Notes under the pieces: model-generated | The model's database searches: none | The model's input: the letters and a program-made list of their open reading frames with translations, nothing else | Told to the model about the DNA's origin: nothing | Translations under genes and position numbers: made by a program | Origin: Pseudomonadota bacterium | GTDB taxonomy: Bacteria > SAR324 > XYD2-FULL-50-16 > JAHJRI01 | Assembly: GCA_022360105.1 (NCBI GenBank) | Contig: JAKSDL010000922.1 | Location: 1 to 14,525 of the forward strand | Direction of reading: 5' to 3' | Length of the DNA stretch: 14,525 nt | Part shown: in pieces, positions 8,353 to 14,525 of the stretch | How positions within the stretch are numbered: the first letter of the stretch is position 1 | How the letters are laid out: every line of letters begins with the position of its first letter

Positions 8353-8874
8353 CCACATTATATTTCAACTATCCTGATAGAACGAATAACCGGGCACAAA
8401 ATTAGGATGTGACCCTAACTTCAAGCAGACCAGGAGAGATGGATTAGAATTGACCGTGATCAAAACAACTTCAGAAAAGCTTATAAAAGTCGGATTTTCC
8501 GAGATCAAATCACAACGATTGTCGTATCCTTTCCACATCCCCATAAAAAGGAAGGTTAAGTGGATTAGACTAATTCATGAAGTTGTTCATCGTAATAAGG
8601 CAATCAATTATTCGACTGATGATTAAGCATACTAAATGTGGCTGTAATACTGTTTAGAATCAAATCTCCAAGGTATCCGATTCATTGACGAATATGGAGG
8701 ATTCTTGTAAGGTTGGGGCATTGTTTTATAGAGGGAATTTACTTGGTGAATACAGAATTCCAATCTGTGGACAAAGCCAGTGTACCGGCTTTTAAAAAAT
8801 CGGTGCAGTTTATTCTTTACCTCTCTAAATAGAGGTTTTAATGGGCTTCGAACAGAATACCGTTTGAGGTGGAG

Positions 8875-8916
8875 ATGATGGATAAACGAAAACTCATTAG
8901 AAAAGAGGAGAAATGA
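8875..8916 (+). CDS. Thirteen-codon mini-ORF overlapping the aconitase start
   Basis: MMDKRKLIRKEEK is encoded from ATG 8875 and its TGA (8914-8916) overlaps the aconitase ATG (8913) as ATGA. It has its own purine-rich ribosome site, GAGGTGGAG (8866-8874). The arrangement fits translational coupling or a short leader peptide, but a lysine-rich frame this short can arise by chance through the aconitase Shine-Dalgarno region. No function is assigned. Confidence 0.3.
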   Translation: MMDKRKLIRKEEK

Positions 8917-10835
8917 AACCTTTAAACCTAGTTGAAAAGATCCTGCTGGACCATTTACTGGATGCAGACAAGTTGCCTGCTCCGGGTGAACTGATTAAGA
9001 TTAAAATCGATGAAGCTTTTACTCAGGACGCGACAGGAACAATGTGTATGTTGCAACTCCAGGCTATGGGAGTAGAGAGGGTAAAACCTCTGGCAGTAAA
9101 CTTTGTTGATCATAGTATGCTTCAATCCGGTTTTAGGAATCCGGATGATCATGAATATTTAAAGAGTGTTGCTAAAAGACTTGGAATTATCTTTTCACCT
9201 CCAGGAACCGGAATCTGCCACTTCACAAACATGGAAAATTTCGTGAAGCCTGGTATGACTGGTGTTGGAGCAGACAGTCATACTGTTAACGCCGGTGGTG
9301 CCGGTGCTATCTTCATGGGTGCTGGTGGTTATGATGTAGCTCTCGCTATGGCGACCGGAGCATACACAATGCCAATGCCAAAAGTTGTTAAAGTAAACCT
9401 GACAGGTCAGTTGAATAAAAACTGCCAGGCTATGGACGTTATTCTGAAGATGCTGGAAATCGTCACCGTGAAAGGCGGGAAAGGAATTATCTTCGAATAT
9501 GGCGGACCAGGTGCAGCTACATTAGATCTTACCGAAAGAGCAACTATCACGAACATGGGTGCTGAGATGGGTGCAACCACTTCTATCTTCCCAAGTGATG
9601 AAAAAACCAAGGAATTCCTGGAAAGCCGAGGTCGCGGTGGTGACTATCAGGAATTAGGACCGGATGAAGGCGCTGAGTACGAAAGAGTGATCGACGTTAA
9701 CCTCTCTGAAATTGAGCCTCTAGTAGCTATTTACCCATCCCCTGGAAATGTTGAGAAGGTAAGTGCTCATGCCGGCACAAAGATTCATCAGGTGTGTGTG
9801 GGAAGTTGTACAAACAGCTCCTACGAAAACATTGCCATGTTTGCTGAAACGTTGAAAGGCAAGCGTGTTGCAGTTGATACCCTGCTTTATCCTGGATCTC
9901 GAGCGGTTTCCATGCAATTGGCAGACGCCGGGTACATGAAAATGTTGTATCAATCAGGTGTCCGGATCATGGAAAATGGTTGCGGTGCTTGTATCGGCCA
10001 GGGTGGATCACCCCCAAGCAAAGGTATTTCTCTTCGAACATTCAACAGGAACTTCCCAAAGCGTACCGGAACTGACGATGCTCAAGCTCACCTGATCAGT
10101 CCCCTGGTTGCGGCTGCAAGTGCTTTGACTGGTGAAATCACTGTTCCTGAAGACAAAGAAGTTTCAATCAATGTTGTACCTCCAGTCATTGATACCGATT
10201 CTTTTATCATGCCTCTGCCGGAAGATCAGGCTAAGCAGGAAGAAGTAATCATGGGACCAAACATCATGCCTCTGCCGGATTTTGATCCTCTGCCGGACGC
10301 TGTTAAAGGTGAAGTTCTGCTCAAACTGGATGACAACATCAGTACTGACGATATCCAACCTGCCGGAACCTTCCTGCCACTGCGCTCTAATGTAAAAGAA
10401 TATGCTATGCAGGCAACATATCGACTCGTAGACGGCACATTCTCAGAAAGAGCTGTTGCTCATAGAGATGCCGGCGGTTACGGTTTCATCATTGGTGGCG
10501 AGAACTATGGTCAGGGAAGTTCTCGGGAGCATGCTGCACTTTGTCCACGATGGTTGGGAATCCGTGCGGTCATCGTGAAGTCTTTCGCTAGAATCCACGT
10601 GGCTAACCTGGTGAACTTCGGTATCGTTCCGATGACTTTCAAAAACGCTGCTGATTATGACAAAATCAAGCAAGGCGATAACGTTACTTTCGATGCCACT
10701 AACCTTGATGGCGATCTGGCACTGGATGTTAACGGTGAAAAGCTGCCTTTGGAACCAGCTTTCGATAAAGACCATATCCCAACCTTGAAAGCAGGTGGTG
10801 CTTTGGCTCATTTCAAAGCAACCTACAACGGTTAG
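8913..10835 (+). CDS. acn: Aconitate hydratase (aconitase), Aquifex-type
   Basis: It isomerises citrate to isocitrate through cis-aconitate in the TCA cycle, using a [4Fe-4S] cluster. At 640 residues it is shorter than AcnA or AcnB (about 850-900) and resembles the Aquifex-type group, common in deltaproteobacteria. Three cluster cysteines are present: Cys299 in VGSCTNSS, and Cys357 and Cys360 in NGCGACIGQGG. GADSHTVNAGGAGA and the FTQDATGT segment mark the LeuC-like half. The swivel (LeuD-like) domain begins near residue 470 with DDNISTDDIQPAG and holds GSSREHAA (535-542), whose Ser/Arg bind substrate in the family. The ATG at 8913 is the only reasonable start, since an in-frame stop lies at 8898. 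Its Shine-Dalgarno AGGAG (8906-8910) is only two bases away, unusually close, and an upstream mini-ORF may help initiation. A strong terminator follows the gene. Confidence 0.96.
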   Translation: MKPLNLVEKILLDHLLDADKLPAPGELIKIKIDEAFTQDATGTMCMLQLQAMGVERVKPLAVNFVDHSMLQSGFRNPDDHEYLKSVAKRLGIIFSPPGTGICHFTNMENFVKPGMTGVGADSHTVNAGGAGAIFMGAGGYDVALAMATGAYTMPMPKVVKVNLTGQLNKNCQAMDVILKMLEIVTVKGGKGIIFEYGGPGAATLDLTERATITNMGAEMGATTSIFPSDEKTKEFLESRGRGGDYQELGPDEGAEYERVIDVNLSEIEPLVAIYPSPGNVEKVSAHAGTKIHQVCVGSCTNSSYENIAMFAETLKGKRVAVDTLLYPGSRAVSMQLADAGYMKMLYQSGVRIMENGCGACIGQGGSPPSKGISLRTFNRNFPKRTGTDDAQAHLISPLVAAASALTGEITVPEDKEVSINVVPPVIDTDSFIMPLPEDQAKQEEVIMGPNIMPLPDFDPLPDAVKGEVLLKLDDNISTDDIQPAGTFLPLRSNVKEYAMQATYRLVDGTFSERAVAHRDAGGYGFIIGGENYGQGSSREHAALCPRWLGIRAVIVKSFARIHVANLVNFGIVPMTFKNAADYDKIKQGDNVTFDATNLDGDLALDVNGEKLPLEPAFDKDHIPTLKAGGALAHFKATYNG

Positions 10836-10886
10836 TCAGAATCATGAATCCCAGGCGATCAAATGATCGTTTGCGAAGCTAAGTAT

Positions 10887-10927
10887 AAGGGAGGATCGGC
10901 CAAAGCGGCTGTCCTCCTTTTTTTTTC
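10887..10927 (+). terminator. Intrinsic terminator after aconitase
   Basis: GGAGGA (10890-10895) pairs with TCCTCC (10912-10917), extended by an inner CGGCC/GGCTG-type stem (10897-10901 with 10907-10911) around a five-base loop, and followed by an uninterrupted T-run to 10926. It ends the aconitase transcript 50 bp after its stop, so purL must have its own promoter. Confidence 0.92.
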
Positions 10928-10961
10928 TAATCAATTCTCATTTACAATTAATTATTAACAA

Positions 10962-10991
10962 TTGACGATTGATTGTTTGCCCATCTTAAAT
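10962..10991 (+). promoter_or_regulatory. Candidate purL promoter
   Basis: TTGACG (10962-10967) matches five of six -35 positions; TTAAAT (10986-10991) matches four of six -10 positions at an 18-bp spacer. An alternative -10, TATAAA (11033-11038), lacks a good -35 but would give a leader of only about 10 bases. Upstream the region is AT-rich (10935-10975). Confidence 0.35.
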
Positions 10992-11055
10992 CGATAGTCA
11001 TTTGATAGTAATTAGTTCCCATTCCCGCCAACTATAAAATATCCACAGAATAAAA

Positions 11056-14043
11056 ATGCTACATAGACTGGAAGTCACATTAAAAACCGGAATCATCGAT
11101 CCCGAAGGCAGAAAAACCCTGAATCATCTGCATGCTGCGGGCTGGAAACAGGTTTCTCAAGTGAGGACATTGCAAGCGTATATGGTAGATAGTGATCAGG
11201 TAGAATCCACGGACCAAATGGTCAAATTAGCAAACGATCTATTCGTAGATCCCGTGTTAAATGACTTTAAAGTGGATGGCTTTTCCGGTGACCAGATGGA
11301 ATTTGACTGGTATGTGGAAATAGGATTCAAGGCAGGTGTCACTGACAATCCCGGCAAAGTAGCCAAGGAAAATCTGGAATTGTGTCTGGAGCGAAAATTC
11401 CGGGGCACAGAGCGGGTTGCATCTTCAACAGGTTATTTCATCCAGGGAGGCTTGAATAGTGAAGAGATCGAATCGGCAGTGAATAAGCTTCTTTTAAACA
11501 ATTTAATCCAACGAAAAACGATCATTTCAAAAAGCGAATGGAACGCAAAAAAAGAGACACTCCGGTCCGTTCCCACACCCAAAGGAGACGATCAGGTAAA
11601 GGTTGATGAACTGGACTGCACCAGTGTGGAAAAAATTCTGGAACTCAGTGATCAGCGCATCCTTGCTTTATCGGAATCTGAAGCCAAAGTGATCAAAGAC
11701 TGGTTTGAAAGAGAAGAGGTCAAATCCACACGTAGACAAGCGGGTCTGCCGGAACAACCAACCGATGTTGAGCTCGAAACCATCGCCCAAACCTGGTCGG
11801 AACACTGCAAACATAAAATATTTAACGCCACCATCGAATACAAGGATGAATCCGGACATACAGAAACCATTCAGTCTCTTTACAAATCCTGCATTCAAAA
11901 GTCCACCCGGGAAATCAGAAAAAAACTTGGAAACAACGATTGGTGTCTTTCCGTATTCAAAGACAATGCGGGCATCATCCGTTTCAATGACAATTACAAT
12001 GTAGCTTTTAAAGTTGAAACCCATAATTCACCATCTGCTTTGGATCCGTATGGCGGGGCTTTAACAGGTATTGTTGGTGTGAACCGCGATTCCTTTGGAG
12101 TGGGCATGGGAGCGCGGAATGTTGCCAATATCGACGTGTTCTGTTTTGGTCCCCAGGACTACGAAAAGCAACTTCCTTCCAGATTGTTGCACCCTACCAG
12201 AATCTATGAAGGTGTGAGATTGGGAGTTGAGCATGGCGGCAATCAGAGCGGCATTCCCACTGTAAATGGTTCTATTGTGTTTGATGAATGCTATGTCGGC
12301 AAACCCCTTGTTTTTTGCGGTACAGCCAGTGTGATGCCTGCACTGCATGATGGAAAGCCTTCTGAGGATAAAAATGCCCGTCCAGGTGATATGATTGTTA
12401 TGCTCGGCGGCAGAATCGGCAAAGACGGAATTCACGGAGCTACCTTCTCATCCGTTGCCTTGGATGAGAATTCACCGGTCAGTGCTGTTCAGATTGGGGA
12501 TGCCATCATGCAAAAACGTATGTTTGATTTCCTTTGGGAAGCCAAGAAGGAGAATCTCTATACCTGCATCACCGATAACGGCGCTGGTGGGCTTTCGTCA
12601 TCTGTTGGTGAAATGGCTGAGTTCAGCAATGGCAGTAAAATGCATCTGGATAAGGCTCCTTTGAAATACGATGGATTGCAGCCTTGGGAAATACTGATTT
12701 CCGAAGCCCAGGAAAGAATGACTGTGTCTGTGCCCCCGGAAAAAGTGGATCGATTTCTTGAGCTTTCCGAGCAGATGCAGGTTGAATCTACAGTGCTCGG
12801 TGAATTCACCGATTCAGGATTTTTTGAATGCTTTTATCAGGACAAGCCGGTTGCCCAGTTGGAAATGAATTTCATGCATAAGGGCGTTCCTCCTATGCTT
12901 CTAAAGGCTGAATGGCAGCCTCCGCAAAGGGATAATGGATTACCCGAAGAGCCTTCCGACTTGGGAGAAATGCTGCATCGCATTTTGGCGAGACCCAACG
13001 TCTGCTCAAAGGAATCGGTCATCAGACAATACGACCATGAAGTACAGGGTGGTAGTGTCATCAAGCCATTAACAGGGATTGAAAACGACGGACCTTCAGA
13101 TGCCGGGGTTTTAAGACCGGTGTTGGATACCCTGGAAGGCATCGCCATCGCCAACGGAATTTGTCCCAAGTATTCCGAAATCGACACTTACCATATGGCA
13201 GCCTGTGCCATTGATGAAGCCATTCGGAATATCATCGCTGTCGGCGGAAGTCTGGAGCAAATTGCAGGACTCGATAATTTCTGTTGGCCTGATCCGGTGG
13301 AATCAGACCACACACCGGACGGAAAATACAAACTGGCTCAACTTGTTCGTGCCTGCAAGGCTATCTATGACTACTGCACCGGATTTGGTGTACCTTGTAT
13401 TTCCGGCAAGGACAGCATGAAAAATGACGCCAATCTGGATGGTCAGAAAATTTCCATCCTTCCCACACTGCTGTTCTCAACTATCGGAAAGATTGGTGAT
13501 GTGCGACATTGCGTAACGTCAGATGTTAAAAACGTTGGAGACTTGGTTTATCTGATCGGTCCGACATACGATGAATGCGGCGCTTCCGAATATTTCCAGG
13601 AAGTAAAATTTAAGGGTGGAGACGTTCCCAAGGTAGACCTTGATTCAGCCAAAACCAGGTATCAAAACATTTCCAAAGCTACGCAAGAAGGATTCATCCA
13701 AAGCAATCATGATTGTTCCGATGGCGGTTTGGCTGTTGCACTGGCAGAAATGGCCTTTGGCGGCAGGCTGGGGATGAATATCGATTTAGGGTATGCTGAC
13801 AAATCCAGCTCTTTAAGACCAGACCTATTATTGTTCAGTGAAAGCCAGAGTCGCTTTGTTCTCACTATTAAACCTGAAGATAAAGAACAATTTGAATCCC
13901 TGATGGCGGGGGATATCTTTTATTGCCTGGGCCAAGTAACTCAAGCCCCTTCATTAAAAATCAACATTGGTGACCAGGTGCTCCTCGACGAAAATGTCTT
14001 TGAACTTTGTAATTCCTGGAAAAAGACTTTAAGTTCAGAGTAA
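11056..14043 (+). CDS. purL: Phosphoribosylformylglycinamidine synthase, PurL with N-terminal tandem PurS-like domains
   Basis: It converts FGAR to FGAM with ATP and ammonia from glutamine, the fourth step of purine synthesis. The 995 residues comprise two PurS-like units (about 1-76 and 84-162), a linker helix region (about 185-240, ending GLPEQPTDVELETIAQTW), then two AIRS-type halves. Conserved motifs are ETHNSPSALDPYGGALTG (321-338), HGGNQSG (393-399), DNGAGGLSSSVGEMA (507-521), GKDSMKND (784-791) and HDCSDGGLAVALAEMAFGG (885-903). Large PurL proteins (about 1300 residues) add a C-terminal glutaminase; small PurL (about 740) lacks the PurS part. Here the PurS part is present but the glutaminase is absent, and the protein ends normally, so a separate PurQ is needed and is not in the window. 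The start MLHRLEVTLK fits PurS, although no Shine-Dalgarno precedes it. Confidence 0.95.
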   Translation: MLHRLEVTLKTGIIDPEGRKTLNHLHAAGWKQVSQVRTLQAYMVDSDQVESTDQMVKLANDLFVDPVLNDFKVDGFSGDQMEFDWYVEIGFKAGVTDNPGKVAKENLELCLERKFRGTERVASSTGYFIQGGLNSEEIESAVNKLLLNNLIQRKTIISKSEWNAKKETLRSVPTPKGDDQVKVDELDCTSVEKILELSDQRILALSESEAKVIKDWFEREEVKSTRRQAGLPEQPTDVELETIAQTWSEHCKHKIFNATIEYKDESGHTETIQSLYKSCIQKSTREIRKKLGNNDWCLSVFKDNAGIIRFNDNYNVAFKVETHNSPSALDPYGGALTGIVGVNRDSFGVGMGARNVANIDVFCFGPQDYEKQLPSRLLHPTRIYEGVRLGVEHGGNQSGIPTVNGSIVFDECYVGKPLVFCGTASVMPALHDGKPSEDKNARPGDMIVMLGGRIGKDGIHGATFSSVALDENSPVSAVQIGDAIMQKRMFDFLWEAKKENLYTCITDNGAGGLSSSVGEMAEFSNGSKMHLDKAPLKYDGLQPWEILISEAQERMTVSVPPEKVDRFLELSEQMQVESTVLGEFTDSGFFECFYQDKPVAQLEMNFMHKGVPPMLLKAEWQPPQRDNGLPEEPSDLGEMLHRILARPNVCSKESVIRQYDHEVQGGSVIKPLTGIENDGPSDAGVLRPVLDTLEGIAIANGICPKYSEIDTYHMAACAIDEAIRNIIAVGGSLEQIAGLDNFCWPDPVESDHTPDGKYKLAQLVRACKAIYDYCTGFGVPCISGKDSMKNDANLDGQKISILPTLLFSTIGKIGDVRHCVTSDVKNVGDLVYLIGPTYDECGASEYFQEVKFKGGDVPKVDLDSAKTRYQNISKATQEGFIQSNHDCSDGGLAVALAEMAFGGRLGMNIDLGYADKSSSLRPDLLLFSESQSRFVLTIKPEDKEQFESLMAGDIFYCLGQVTQAPSLKINIGDQVLLDENVFELCNSWKKTLSSE

Positions 14044-14055
14044 TTCCTTACTGAA

Positions 14056-14087
14056 AGGGTGGACCCGCTGCGCTTGATCCACTCTAC
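14056..14087 (-). repeat. REP-like palindromic repeat, copy 1
   Basis: AGGGTGGA (14056-14063) pairs with TCCACTCT (14078-14085), eight pairs with one G-T wobble. The loop contains GCTGCGC (14067-14073). Read on the minus strand it runs GTAGAGTGG, then GCGCAGC, then CCACCC, the same order as copy 2. It begins 12 bp after the purL stop and may act as a 3' RNA stabiliser or weak terminator. Confidence 0.55.
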
Positions 14088-14114
14088 CTCTCCTACCCTC
14101 CCAAAAACATCTCT

Positions 14115-14149
14115 CAATTTTGTTTGTCACATTCGCCCCGTCAAAATTG
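14115..14149. repeat. Eight-bp inverted repeat between the REP-like copies
   Basis: CAATTTTG (14115-14122) and CAAAATTG (14142-14149) are perfect inverted copies around a 19-base loop. The right arm directly abuts REP-like copy 2. No T-run suggests termination. Confidence 0.4.
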
Positions 14150-14184
14150 TAGGATGGGCCTGCGCAGCATGCCCATCATCCACC
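14149..14184 (+). repeat. REP-like palindromic repeat, copy 2
   Basis: GATGGGC (14153-14159) pairs with GCCCATC (14171-14177), flanked by GTAG on the left and ATCCACC on the right, with GCGCAGC (14162-14168) in the loop. GTAG-R-R-TGG plus GCGCAGC are shared with copy 1 on the opposite strand. Similar GTAGG-TGGG palindromes occur as interspersed repeats in many proteobacteria, from general knowledge; no database name is claimed. Confidence 0.55.
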
Positions 14185-14338
14185 GCGAATTCACAAAAAA
14201 CCAATCACATTAGCACCTGGGAATTCCCAATAATCCTAGTTGGTTGTTCGGCTTAAAATCTGGTACTCTTGGGACTGATGGATTCAAATATCGATTTATG
14301 AACAGTACTTGCAAATGCTCATGGAATTGGTTGAAAAA

Positions 14339-14396
14339 ACGTTTGGTTAGCTGACCTCTTTGGGAGAGGAAACAAAACGAATTAAACACCAAACGT
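14339..14396 (+). promoter_or_regulatory. Nested hairpin ahead of the secreted-protein gene
   Basis: ACGTTTGGT (14339-14347) and ACCAAACGT (14388-14396) form a perfect 9-bp outer inverted repeat. Inside it CCTCT (14355-14359) pairs with AGAGG (14365-14369) around a five-base loop. The structure ends 27 bp before the ATG at 14424, so it is likely in the 5' leader or operator region. No T-run follows it. Confidence 0.4.
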
Positions 14397-14423
14397 CTTG
14401 AATTAATTGAATTTGGGGGTTAC

Positions 14424-14525
14424 ATGAAACTTTTTTATCCTTTTAACAATATAAAGGCTTTAGTTGTTTTGCTTGCCACTTTGATCTTGCCAACCATTAG
14501 TTTTGCAGGAACTCGTGATGATAGA
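14424..14525 (+). CDS. N-terminus of a Sec-exported protein, cut by the window edge
   Basis: An ATG at 14424, five bases after a GGGGG ribosome-binding sequence (14415-14419), opens a frame that continues uninterrupted for 34 codons to the window end. The first residues form a classic signal peptide: the MKLFYPFNNIK n-region with lysines, a hydrophobic core from ALVVLLATLIL (12-22), and a cleavage site after SFA (26-28), giving a mature start GTRDDR. There is no cysteine after the cleavage site, so it is not a lipoprotein. The protein is therefore probably periplasmic or secreted. The family cannot be recognised from six mature residues. Confidence 0.7.
   Translation, partial: MKLFYPFNNIKALVVLLATLILPTISFAGTRDDR

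Larger units (their letters stand above)
7835..8912. other. Long non-coding gap between the dodecin and aconitase genes
   Basis: No persuasive gene lies in these 1078 bp. The left part holds the dodecin ribosome site (7841-7847) and promoter (7936-7963). The middle is occupied by a MITE-like element (8076-8352). The right part (8353-8912) is the aconitase upstream region. It contains a 6-bp hairpin ACCTCT/AGAGGT (8819-8836) followed by TTT, loose promoter-like pairs (for example TTGTAA 8705-8710 with TATAGA 8727-8732), and a 13-codon mini-ORF just before aconitase. A 58-codon open stretch at 8450-8626 is judged unlikely to be real. Confidence 0.6.
14044..14423. other. Intergenic region after purL, rich in palindromes
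   Basis: These 380 bp contain no credible gene; in particular no purQ-like sequence. They hold two related palindromic repeats in opposite orientation (14056-14087 and 14149-14184), an 8-bp inverted repeat between them, and a nested hairpin (14339-14396) just ahead of the next gene. No T-tailed terminator was found for purL. Confidence 0.6.

Noticed and set aside
8450..8626. 58-codon open frame starting TTG (or GTG at 8456) with AGGAGAG upstream at 8432-8438
   Set aside because: It needs a rare start codon at long spacing (11 or 17 bases), the only ATG near the ribosome-like site leads to a stop after two codons, and the Lys/Arg-rich product matches nothing I recognise. Chance is likely.
12061..12435. 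124-codon minus-strand frame inside purL
   Set aside because: Antisense shadow of conserved PurL motifs with no independent start signals.
14298..14354. 18-codon frame with paired Cys and Trp upstream of the secreted-protein gene, considered as an attenuator leader peptide
   Set aside because: No ribosome site precedes it and no T-tailed terminator follows the hairpin, so an attenuation mechanism is not supported.
14210..14392. 60-codon minus-strand frame in the gap after purL
   Set aside because: No ribosome-binding site, no family resemblance, and it runs across the nested hairpin.
14044..14423. Possible decayed or frameshifted purQ directly after purL
   Set aside because: No frame here shows glutaminase motifs such as a nucleophile GxCxG; the region consists of palindromic repeats.

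Overview
The window carries core central-carbon and purine genes. From left to right these are the end of ATP-dependent PEP carboxykinase, malate dehydrogenase, full-length pyruvate carboxylase (minus strand), a stand-alone carboxyltransferase-biotin carrier protein, a dodecin (minus strand), an Aquifex-type aconitase, a 995-residue PurL, and the start of a secreted protein. The gene families (640-residue aconitase, LDH-like Mdh, single-chain Pyc, PurL with a tandem PurS-like N-terminus and no glutaminase) together with moderate GC suggest a Gram-negative of the deltaproteobacterial/Desulfobacterota sort or a relative such as SAR324. That placement is inference from family resemblance; no rRNA or other marker is present.

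Positions 1-5340 hold pckA and mdh on the plus strand, converging on pyc on the minus strand, with one strong bidirectional terminator between mdh and pyc. Pyc makes oxaloacetate from pyruvate, PckA takes oxaloacetate to PEP, and Mdh links oxaloacetate to malate, so this is an oxaloacetate node with opposing enzymes. A 380-bp divergent region (5341-5720) holds a good sigma70-type promoter for pyc and an inverted repeat in its leader. The second biotin enzyme then follows on the plus strand.

Positions 7572-8912 hold a dodecin with its own promoter, then about 1.1 kb without a convincing gene. In that gap lies a 277-bp element bounded by near-perfect 15-bp terminal inverted repeats and filled with smaller palindromes, which looks like a MITE or IS remnant. 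The aconitase follows, preceded by a 13-codon mini-ORF that overlaps its start by ATGA.

Positions 10836-14525 hold the aconitase terminator, purL, a 380-bp gap with a pair of related palindromic repeats in opposite orientation, a nested hairpin, and the first 34 codons of a Sec-exported protein. purQ is not in the window.

No clear previously undescribed multi-gene system was seen. The most distinctive items are the divergent carboxyltransferase without a visible partner, the Trp-less dodecin, the MITE-like element, the PurL architecture and several ordered dyads in regulatory regions.
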